Positions 22,035 through 31,194 of a DNA stretch of 36,158 nt are shown here, in pieces. Made by a program: the position numbers and the translations under genes. The stretch is from positions 1 to 36,158 of the forward strand of contig MCFE01000789.1 in NCBI GenBank assembly GCA_002104905.1, in the 5' to 3' direction. Source of the DNA: Basidiobolus meristosporus CBS 931.73 (lineage: Eukaryota; Basidiobolomycota; Basidiobolomycetes; Basidiobolales; Basidiobolaceae). How positions within the stretch are numbered: position 1 is the first letter of the stretch; each line of letters starts with the position of its first letter. Under the pieces are notes generated by a model. That model was not told the origin of the DNA and searched no databases. It saw only the letters and a list, made by a program, of their open reading frames with translations.

Positions 22035-22382
22035 TGATGTAAAAATTTGTATTTCCACCTAAATATTCACCTAACTTAGTCACTTAGATCATCACCTTCA
22101 AATCCTAGAGAATACTGACCAAATTCCTTGTTGGGATTTACTTGGAATATTTTCACCAAAATACCAGATACCCAGAAATGAAAATTCTCAAAGTTGTCCA
22201 AACAGCCCCAAACTTTGCACACATGTTCTTGGGACCTTCCTTAACCTATTCTACGTGTTTTTAATGCCAAGACAAGGTAAAAGTATAAATACTACTTTTA
22301 CATTCAATAAATCATTAAGTGAAAACCACCTAATCTACTTGTTCTCCAAATCACTTCCAATATCTCCAAGACTCTTACAACA
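22035..22382 (+). repeat. 5' LTR of copia element 1
   Basis: Matches the LTR at 27444-27791 along its whole length. The family's intact ends are TGTTGTAA and TTACAACA, an 8-bp inverted pair; here the third base is A. It holds a TATAAATA promoter-like box near 22284 and an AATAAA signal near 22306. Confidence 0.93.
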
Positions 22383-22395
22383 GGTTATGAGCCCC
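22383..22395 (+). promoter_or_regulatory. Primer-binding site matching the initiator tRNA-Met anticodon arm
   Basis: GGTTATGAGCCC directly follows the LTR. Its complement GGGCTCATAACC is the anticodon stem-loop of eukaryotic initiator tRNA-Met, including the CAU anticodon. Drosophila copia and yeast Ty5 are known to prime from this internal half-molecule rather than from the tRNA 3' end, so this element probably does too. Confidence 0.75.
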
Positions 22396-23142
22396 AAGCT
22401 GTCACTCTCTGCAATATCTACTACTGCTATTACTGGAATATTTCCCTCTGCTGAAAAGTTGGATGGATCCAACTACCAAGTGTGGAAGGTGAAGATGAAG
22501 ATGCTGCTACAAGAAAGAGGCCTTTGGGATATTGTCATGGGAGAAGAATGCCCTCCTAAAAACATGGGAGAGGAAGCCTTAAAGTATCAGAAGAAAGAAC
22601 AAAGTGCCTTTAACTGCATTTGCCTTAATGTCAAGGACAAATTGCTAATTCAATGCTCAAGAGCAAAAACTGCAAAGAATGCCTGGAAGGCATTAGAAGA
22701 CACCTACCAGTCATGTTCAGCTGCTAAGAAAATGTATCTGAGACAAAAATTCTTTACTACAAAGATACTGCCAGGAGAAGAAATGAAAAATCTAATTAAC
22801 AGAATTACCCTGCTGGTAGATGAGATGGAATCTGTGGGCGTACCAACTACTGATGAGGATGTGATAGTTACCATCCTGAGTAGCCTGACAGACAAGTTTC
22901 AAGGCCTTGTATCAGCCCTAGAGTCCATAACTGAAGATTTGACCTTAAATTACGTATATGGAAGGCTCCTGGATGAAGAATTAAGAAAATCAAGCACCAA
23001 TAAGAAGGAAGAAGAAAATGCTTTGATAAGCAATGATAACCAACAAAGGAGGTACCCAAGACCCTACAAAGGTAACAGCAACCTATTTTGCAACTACTGC
23101 AAAAGGAAAGGACACACATCAGACCGGTGTAGTGGTGTATAG
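22387..23142 (+). CDS. Copia Gag, intact open frame ended by the solo LTR
   Basis: 251 aa from the ATG at 22387, which lies inside the primer-binding site, to the TAG at 23140-23142 just inside the inserted LTR. The protein has the copia Gag fold (UBN2/gag-polypeptide type: LDGSNYQVWKVKMKMLLQ, then a helical body with KNAWKALEDTYQS and LTDKFQGLVSALES). It ends in a CCHC zinc knuckle, CNYCKRKGHTSDRC (23089-23130), spacing C-x2-C-x4-H-x4-C. There is no internal stop. The last Cys codon is now the first TGT of the inserted LTR, followed by three foreign codons and the stop. Gag is thus separated from protease. Whether it is expressed is unknown. Confidence 0.85.
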   Translation: MSPKLSLSAISTTAITGIFPSAEKLDGSNYQVWKVKMKMLLQERGLWDIVMGEECPPKNMGEEALKYQKKEQSAFNCICLNVKDKLLIQCSRAKTAKNAWKALEDTYQSCSAAKKMYLRQKFFTTKILPGEEMKNLINRITLLVDEMESVGVPTTDEDVIVTILSSLTDKFQGLVSALESITEDLTLNYVYGRLLDEELRKSSTNKKEEENALISNDNQQRRYPRPYKGNSNLFCNYCKRKGHTSDRCSGV

Positions 23143-24205
23143 GTCCAAGGGAGAGATATGTCCAACACTTCTCAAGTGTTTTGTGTGTGGGGTGTTCACT
23201 GGGTGCAATAACCTCTGGCAAAAGCTTGCTAGGAATACTTGGGTTCTGTTTCTAATCTAATGTGAAGGGGAATAAAGCCACAAGCTTGTCAAGGGAAAAC
23301 TATTGAGCTACAATCCCCAACTTAGTTGGTGTCTTAACAAAAGTATGTGCTGGGTTCAGTGTCCTTTGAGATGACAATGTACCAAAGCTTCCAAAGTCAA
23401 AACAACTGTAAACTCCACCAGCAGGGACTTGATAAGAATGCAGCTGTGGTCAATAGTTACAAAGACAGAAAAGTATCTTTGCCTGTACAAGAACAAACTT
23501 GGGAAAGAATCAAATATAATAAAAGATACCTACTCTGAGTATTCCTCACAAGTAGTGCCTCCAAGGTCAGTTGGCTGTCAGCACGGCTTACTGGGAGTGT
23601 CCTGTGGTCTAGGGTTGGAAGTTCAGGTAGCAGCAGGTAGCAGTGATCACGCTAATCAACAAGTCAGTATATTGATAAAAGGGATGATGATGATTTATTG
23701 TAGAGGGATAGCCTCCCTTATATACTTTTCTCACTGGCTAAGTGATTACTAATCATGGTGTTCCAGAAGGTTCCAGATATCAATAGAAATCTTAATGACA
23801 TCAGAATGACCTAAGAATGCTCTAAGTAGGTGCTGGAAGGTTCTAAGAGGCACAGCACATCCAACCAATCAGGAATCAGTATTCTGAAACCTGTGTAACA
23901 TGGGGATACCATATATGGTATGGAAATGGTAGGGATGGTGACACGGGTTGATCATGTGTCACAGGTACTGGCGCAGGTACTTGCCTAATATAGAAGCACT
24001 TGTAGCTAGTAATCTTACATAAAGTGAGGGGTAACTTATGCAATAAGGTAAGCAGGTGTAATAGTCAACTGGCTTATGGGATAGTACTGATTGGGTAAGA
24101 CAAATAGGATAAAACTAAAATGAGTGTAGTAGGGATATAGGGAAGTAGAAAACAAGGGAATGAGCACATCTGTCAGTGGGTGTCACTGTCACCCCACTAC
24201 ACCGG
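23124..24205. repeat. Target-site duplication CCGG flanking the solo LTR
   Basis: CCGG at 23124-23127 and again at 24202-24205 brackets the insertion. Taking one copy away restores the uninterrupted zinc-knuckle reading frame into pol. Confidence 0.8.
23128..24201. mobile_element. Solo LTR (1,074 bp) inserted in copia gag
   Basis: Starts TGTAGTGG and ends CCACTACA, an 8-bp inverted terminal pair with the TG...CA ends of LTRs, and is flanked by a 4-bp duplication. No coding region over about 107 codons and no retroelement motif is inside, so a solo LTR left by recombination is the best reading; a non-autonomous element is the alternative. It contains TTATATA near 23717 and a perfect 16-bp palindrome ATACCATATATGGTAT (23906-23921). 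Not related by eye to the copia LTR. Strand not assigned. Confidence 0.8.
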
Positions 24206-27200
24206 TGTCTCAAAAAGAAAGATAATCAGCAAAAGAAGCCTGAATATGGAAATGCTGCAACAACAGAAGATAGACCATTCATATCTGCACTAAATATAAC
24301 CACAAACAAAGATTCTCAGATGTGATATATTGACTCTGGAGCATCTCAACACTTTACACACCAAAAAGAACTTTTTACCTAATATCAAGAAATTCCAATC
24401 AAGAAGGTTTTCATGGGTGACAATAGAACACTTGATGCAGTGGGAGAAGGAACTATCCAAGTAAACCTTAGAAGCAGTGAAGGAAGCCATGCACTGACCT
24501 TTAAAGAAGTACTCTATGTACTAGAAATAGCCAAGAACCTACTCTCTGTAAGCAAGGCTACAGCAGAAGGACTCAGTTTCAGTTTTGACAATTCTGGATG
24601 CAAGATCACTGATCAAAATGGTGCCCATATTGCTTTGGGCATCAGAGATCAGAATCTATACAAGTTGACTTATATTCCATCATATTTGGAAGCTAATATA
24701 AGTAACTTAAATGAAGAAACACCTATGCTTTGGCATAGGAGATTTGGACACATCAATTTTGATTATTTGCGTAAAATGATCAAAGATCAGCTTATTTCTG
24801 GAGTGAAAATTGATCCCCCAGCTAATTTGGAGCACTGTGAAGCCTGCATATATGGGGAACAAGCCAGACAACTGCTCAAGAGCTCTGGGCTAATCAAAAC
24901 TAAGAAAAAATTAGATCTAATTCACTCAGATCTGTGTGGACCTATGCAAAATTTATCCTTAGGTGGGATGAAGTATTTAATCCCTTTTATTGATAATTAT
25001 GCAAGATATACATGGGTCTACTTCATGGAGAGAAAGGAAGAAGCTCTGTCTAAGCTCAGGGAGTTCAAAACCATGGTGGAGAGAGAAACTGATGAAAAAA
25101 TCAAGAAAAAACGCTCTGACAATGGTGGAGAATACACCTCAAAACTCTTCATCCACTTCTGCAAAATTCATGGGATAAAGCAAGAGACTACTGTACCATA
25201 CTCCCCAACGCAAAATGGAGTAGCAGAACAAGCTAACAGATCAATAATTGATATGGCAAGATCTATGATCCATGATCAAAAATTATCATATGATTTTTGG
25301 GTGGAATCAGTTGCCACTGCTGTATACCTTAGAAATAGGAGTTATACAGAATACTTTGTGATTCTACTCCATTTGAAGCATGGCATAGATACAGACCAAG
25401 TGCAGAACATCTAAGAATATTTAGGTGTATAGTATATGCCAAAAAACTGGCCAGAAATCAGTCAAAATTTGAGCCAAAAAGTGTAAAATGCATATTTTTA
25501 GGCTACTACAATGAGAGTAAGGCATACAGACTCTACAATACCAAGGCAAAGAAGCTGATCAAGTCCAGGGATGTGTTGTTTGATGAAAATTCAAAATTTA
25601 CACAAAAAATGACATCAGATGAGGATGAAAATTTGATCTCAAGTCCACCAATTGTCAGGATTGAATCAGAGCAAAACAATGAAAATTTTTTCACTCCAGA
25701 GGACTCTAAAGCCATGGTTCAGCCAGAATCAGTGCCCAGGAATATCCTGGAAGTGATCATTCCAGTATCAAATGCCCAGAGATCCAATTGGACAAGAAAT
25801 AACCCAATTACTATATCAATGAGGGTACAAACTTAGCCTATGCCTATTCAGTCCATGTTGATGAACCCCAGACTGTAGAAGAGGCCCTAAATAGCCCTCA
25901 ATCAAAGTTTTGGAGATCTCCAATGACTGAGGAATATCAGGCCCTGATGGAAAATCAAATTTGGGACTTAGTCAAATTATCAATCAACCAAAAATCAATT
26001 GGATGCAGATGGGTCTTCAAGACAAAATACAAGGCTGATGGTACAATTGAAAGATACAAAGCAAGACTTGTAGCTAAAGGATACTCTCAAACAAAAGGAC
26101 TTGACTATACTGAGACCTTTGCACCGGTAGCCAAGTTTAATTCCATCAGATTAATATGGGCTATTGCAGCCAAATATGAGTTTATATTCATCAAATGGAT
26201 GTAAAAGCTGCATTTTTGCATGGAGAACTTGATGAGGACATGTATATGGACCAGCCTGATGGATTTGTTGACCAAGATAACCCCCATTTGGTCTGCAAGC
26301 TTAAAAAGTCACCATATGGTCTCAAACAATCACCAAGAGCCTGGAATTGCAAGATAAATTCTTATTTGGAATCCTTGGGTTTCAAAAGAAGTAATGCTGA
26401 CTATAGTATATACTATAAGCCAGATAGAGCAAATCCAGTTATATTAGCTCTATATGTGGATGATCTTATTATAGCCACCAATAACCTAGAAACATTGGAA
26501 GAGACTAAATCCTGCCTATCTAAGGAGTTCAAGATGTCTGATTTAAGAGAACTTAGTTAATACTTAGGGATTAAGTTCTCCATAGACAGAAGTACCCAGA
26601 CTATCACCCTAAGCCAATCCAAGTATATTCAAGATATACTAAAGAAGTACCAAATGGAAGACTGTAAACCGGCAGCTACCCCAATGGAGACAAACCTTAA
26701 CTTGGTCAAAATTCAACCAAATCAAGAGAGCTTGGTGCCATCTGAAAGCCTTGACTTTCCTTATCAATCAATGGTTGGCAGTCTGATGTATATCATGCTT
26801 GGAACATGTCCAGATATCTCATATTCAGTGGGAGTTGTCAGCCAACATAATCAGAACTATGGATCTGATCATATTGCAGCAGTTAACGGATTTTTAGATA
26901 CCTAAAAGGAACTGCTGATATCTGCCTAAGATACACTTATAATGATTCAGAACAGGATCTTGTGGGATACTCTGATGCTGACTGGGGACAAAATTTGGAA
27001 GACAGAAGATCCACCACAGGATACAACTTTCTTTACTGTAAAGGAGCAATTTCATGGAATTCAAGAAAGCAACCAACTGTAGCACTTTCCACCACAGAGG
27101 CAGAGTATATGGCGGCCTATGAAGCTACAAAAGAAGCAATGTGGTTAAGAAAACTTTTTACAGATTTAGGCCTATGTCAAAAAATGCCTATTACTTTATT

Positions 27201-27432
27201 TCAAGATAATCAAGGATGTGTACAATTAGGTAGAAATCCTACTTTTCATGCTAGAACCAAGCACATAGATATTAGACATCATTTCATACGTGATGCTATA
27301 GAGAATAACTTAGTTAGCTTAGTTTACTGTCCTACAGATGAAATGATTGCAGACATATTTACCAAACCATTAGCTAGAGACAAGTTTGAATATCTTAGGT
27401 CAAAATTAGGACTAGTCAGTATAAACATTTAG
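24206..27432 (+). pseudogene. Copia pol (protease, integrase, RT, RNase H), broken
   Basis: Domains in order: aspartic protease IDSGASQHF (24329-24355); integrase zinc site LWHRRFGH...HCEAC (24730-24850) and DDE core HSDLCGP, RSDNGGEYT, NGVAEQANR (24925-25240); RT with [38 protein letters not shown] and the active site YVDDL (about 26455); RNase H GYSDADWGQ...STTEAEYMA to the stop at 27432. Lesions: TGA 24323-24325 where the family has Trp just before YIDSG, TAA 24380-24382, single-base losses near 25346, 25800, 26186 and 26887, TAA 26558-26560. The other copy shows the undamaged state at most of these positions, but shares the loss near 25800. Not functional as it stands. Confidence 0.93.
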
Positions 27433-27433
27433 C

Positions 27434-27443
27434 TGAGTGGGAG
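27434..27443 (+). promoter_or_regulatory. Polypurine tract of copia element 1
   Basis: TGAGTGGGAG lies immediately before the 3' LTR, where plus-strand DNA synthesis is primed. It follows the pol stop codon directly. Confidence 0.7.
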
Positions 27444-27791
27444 TGTTGTAAAAATTCGTATTTCCACCTAAATATTGACCTAACTTAGTCACTTAGATCA
27501 TTACCTTCAAATCCTAGAGAACACTGACTAAATTCCTTGTCAGGATTTACCTAGAATATTTTCACCAAAATACCAGGTAACCAGAACATGAAAATTCTCA
27601 AAGTTGTCCAAACAGCCCCAAACTTTGCACACATGTTCTTGGGACCTTCCTTAACCTATTCTATGTGTTTGTAATGCCAAGACCATGTAAAGTATAAATA
27701 CTACTTTTACATTCAATAAATCATTAAGTGAAAACCACATGGTCTACTTGTCCTCCCAATCACTTCCAATATCTCCAAGACTCTTACAACA
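27444..27791 (+). repeat. 3' LTR of copia element 1
   Basis: Begins TGTTGTAA and ends TTACAACA. Same 348-bp length as the 5' LTR despite two compensating small indels. Confidence 0.93.
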
Positions 27792-27956
27792 CATCATTGG
27801 CTCAACCTGACTCTGCACTGATTGGTGATATTTCTGAATCATAGCCTCTATCCTATGAGCACCTACTTCTAATTGCCTTATTGATACATTTTTTCCAATG
27901 GACTGCACCTAGTCATGAGGCATCATCTGTGGTTAATGAGAGTGTTCAGGCAAAAT

Positions 27957-28225
27957 GTAGCAGCTAGCAGTGGGCAAGCTTGCTCCTGGACAGTTATGCA
28001 TTATGTGCCAATACTTTGCACATCACAAAGCTATCTCACTCAATGAGGTTGGTGCAGATAATTAAGCAAGCTGTGATGCTTGACTCACATGCGAAACTGG
28101 AGGCCACTATTGTGGCAGGTAAGATTGGGTATTTGATTTTTTTTGACGTAAAGGAAATACATGCATATTTAACTCTAGATACCCTAATATTTGTCATTCC
28201 AATTCCCATCCTTCTGAGTTGATAG
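27957..28225 (+). repeat. Diverged direct repeat, copy A
   Basis: Aligns by eye with 29545-29800: both start GTAGC, share blocks such as AATGAGGTTGG and GTGGCAG and similar ATG-rich stretches in the same order. Divergence is high and boundaries are approximate. Confidence 0.45.
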
Positions 28226-29544
28226 AATGTCACTGGTTTATTGATTTATATGCATGCTGATGCTCTAGCCCCTGTTGACCCAGAAGCCAATCAACAAGCT
28301 ATCAAATATGCCAATACATATTCTACTGACATCAAAGGTGGTCACTTTTGGCATAGTTAGAATTCAGCTGATATTGTGGTGGTGGTTGGCTGTCCGTTTA
28401 TTGATTTTTCTCTTTGAGATAACCAATTAGCAAGGTATTATGACTCATCAAGAAATACCAAACCTTGCCTTTTAAGCATATAGACCCTACAACTTGAAGA
28501 CCAGGCAAGGTGCCATAACTAGCATGCAAGTGACCAGGCAAGTAAAAAAAGAGCAAGTAGCTGCACCAGTGCTACATATGATGTATTCATAAGCAGAGTG
28601 TTTATTTAAAGGGGTTATATTGCAAGTCTTAGACCAACTTGTTGTTACTTAAATCTAAATGTAGTGATCATAGGTTTGCAATAGTTCAACTTGGATGTCT
28701 TAGTCAACTCTGTAGTGTTGGATCAGGATAGTCATAACAACTCAACTCAACTATATTACAATATAGTTTTTTTCCTCACCTGGATTGCTACTGCAGCATC
28801 TGGTAGTGAGCTACTTTGCTCACCTAAACTATCCCTTTGCCACCTATCATCTTAGCTTCTTGTTTACTACTAATTAATGTTATCTACACACTTGCTAACA
28901 ATAGCAAGATGTGGCATTTTGGCACAAATTGGTTCACTCTGGTAGACCTGTGCATAAATGGGCAGCTTTGCAAGTTCTTGTAGTTTGCCCTGAGCCATGT
29001 GTTGTAGAATGTTGGGGTACTCCAGGGAGAAGCCACACAACCAAAAGAGCATGAGGTATCTGATGGGTGCACTAACCTCCAGGGCTAAACTGCTGACATC
29101 ACTATCACTATGCTACTATGGTAAATGCTTCTACTTCTCTAGCTTCCTAGGGGCTCCAGGTATCTCCAAAGGCCTCTGTATATCTATTGCACAGCCCTGA
29201 GCAGCACCTTGATGGCAAGTCTGAGGTGCAACAGTTGAAGATCCATTTGAGAAACATTGGGCTCCATAGACAGATCCAATCAGGATCAGCTATTGGGATT
29301 CCATCACAAGGTTGTCATAAACCAGCAGCCTGGAATTATTGACCTCTAGACAATCTTGTGGCAGGATTGTGATGGTGGTTTGCTGGTTTTACTGCAAAAC
29401 AAAGTTATTAACTTTGCATTATTTAATTGACCTTTTGGTAAGTATTACATGGCATTTTGATGGTCTTAATAGACCTGTTCCATTTTACTGTGACAGAATG
29501 TGTGGCACAATTCTTGGTTGTTAAGAACAATCAGGCACACTACT

Positions 29545-29800
29545 GTAGCTACCAGTAGGCAGGACTGCTCTTGGACAATTTTGCACTAGCTGGGACAATC
29601 CTGCACACTAGGGCACAATCTGACACAATGAGGTTGGCTTGGATGACTGCACCAACTGGTAATGTATAATTCACATGCACAATTGGATACTACTGTTGTG
29701 GCAGTTAAAAGCAGCTGTTTGGATATGTTTCTTTAATGTAAATGGAAATAAATGCATATCACACTATACACTATACTGATACTTACAATTCTGATTAACA
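29545..29800 (+). repeat. Diverged direct repeat, copy B
   Basis: Partner of the copy at 27957, in the same orientation about 1.6 kb away. The pair could be eroded LTRs, but the DNA between shows no pol motifs. Confidence 0.45.
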
Positions 29801-29898
29801 TCACTCCAATTATACAGTATGTCAGTGATTGATTAGTCTAAAAGTATCTTGAAGCTGTGAGCCCACCAATTGGCTTATTTGCCAATGTGACTACTAAA

Positions 29899-30259
29899 TG
29901 TAGTACCCACTCTTTGCCCAAGAGTTCTCCCCTGGGTCCTACCCAAAGTCCCCCAGTATGCACCCTATGATTCCCCCATGTGTCCCCCTCCTATTCCTGC
30001 CCTTATCTAGTGAGAACACTTACCATAACAGGAAGGTGTTTACACCCCTATTTTATGGCATATTGCCTATTATCTAAGCCCCTCCAAGTGATATATATAT
30101 ATCCAATTGAACCAAGTGAGAGAACAACAAGATTTAGATGGAATATACACAGGCCTTTATTTCCTTGCTACCTTCTATCAGAAGCTATTCTGAATCCAAT
30201 GGTACTGACTTGACCTACAAGCTCTCCCACTCACCAAGTAGAGTCAGTAATAACCCACA
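29899..30259 (+). repeat. Candidate 5' LTR of a Ty3/gypsy element
   Basis: Begins TGTAGTACCC, ends TAACCCACA (TG...CA ends) and carries a (TA)n box near 30089. It is followed at once by ATTTGGTGCC, a primer-binding-site-like sequence, and then by gag at 30301. The matching 3' LTR is not in the window, so the left boundary is inferred. Confidence 0.45.
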
Positions 30260-30300
30260 TATTTGGTGCCATTTCTGCAGAAATAAGTACAAGTGAGGTA

Positions 30301-31150
30301 ATGACTACAACAATCAAACTAAAAACATACCAGGGAAAGAGAGAGAAAGCCCTTGAGTGGTTTGATAAGTTTGAGAGAGTTGCGGTTGATGCAGGATGGG
30401 ACAACAATAAGAAAGTAAGGGAGTTTGCAAGATATATGGAAGGGTCAGCATGGCAATGGCATTATGGGTTGGATGATGCAGCTAAAGTTGACTAGGATGC
30501 ACTAGAAGAAGCCTACAAGACACGCTTTTTATATGCCAAAGGATACCACAACAAAGCCCTTCTACTGACCTCACAGAAGAAAAGCAGTGAGAGCTATAAA
30601 GCCTACACTGAGCTGTTTCTCCAACAAGTTTGAAGTCTCCCAAAGGACAAAATTGCCAAACCACAGCTCATTAGGTAATACATCATGGGCTCAGATAACA
30701 AAGTAAGATGTAGGGCATCCAATGAACAACAGGGATGTAAATGTTGCAAGAGTTGGTCAAACAAGTACCAGGGGTCTTCTTGCTATGGGGGCTACCCTAT
30801 AGTGATACAAGTGCTTGAGGGATAGGGATCCCCTGTAAGAAAGGAAAAATTGCATCCCCAAAAGACTGTGAGCCAGAAGATTTACAGCAAAAGGTCCAAG
30901 AACTCTTGATCAGAAATGTCCAAGAAGTCCCCAAAGTTGGTGATAAACTCTGGGAAGCTGTTGTAGATCCAAAGGCCCAGGTGCAAGCCCTAACTCAGCA
31001 GTTGGAACAACCACAATGACATTATCCATGTTATGTATGTGGAGAAGTTGGCCACCAGGCCCACAAATGTGAAAAATGCTACAGCCAAGAACCTGTATCA
31101 GACACAAAACAGAAGAAAGCATCAAAAGACAGAGTCCCTTGCCAGGAGGC
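30301..31150 (+). pseudogene. Gypsy gag remnant with CCHC zinc knuckle
   Basis: Starts MTTTIKLKTYQGKREKALEW and shows a gypsy capsid-like stretch (ALEWFDKFERVAVDAGWD, EGSAWQWHYGL, LEEAYKTRF). Stop codons interrupt it, the first at 30493-30495. A zinc knuckle CYVCGEVGHQAHKC (31029-31070) is preserved in another frame, so at least one frameshift lies between. Not functional. Confidence 0.8.
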
Positions 31151-31194
31151 CAAAAGGACTCAGTCAATATAAGCCCTCCAGTTAGAACAGTTAA

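Larger units (their letters stand above)
22035..27791 (+). mobile_element. Ty1/copia retrotransposon, element 1 (with nested solo LTR)
   Basis: Complete LTR-to-LTR structure: 348-bp LTRs at both ends, primer-binding site, gag, protease, integrase, reverse transcriptase, RNase H and polypurine tract, in Ty1/copia order (integrase before RT). A 1,074-bp solo LTR with its 4-bp duplication splits it at 23128, leaving about 4.7 kb of its own sequence. The two LTRs differ at about 25 positions by eye (roughly 93% identical), so the insertion is not recent. The five bases outside each LTR (TGCTC and CATCA) do not match, so no target duplication is visible and the ends may come from recombination. 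Pol is broken by several stops and frameshifts, gag is open. Confidence 0.95.
27792..29898. other. CpG-poor repeat-derived DNA, no gene recognised
   Basis: No frame over about 80 codons and no motif. It contains two diverged direct repeats (27957-28225 and 29545-29800), which may be remains of an older element's ends. Confidence 0.45.
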
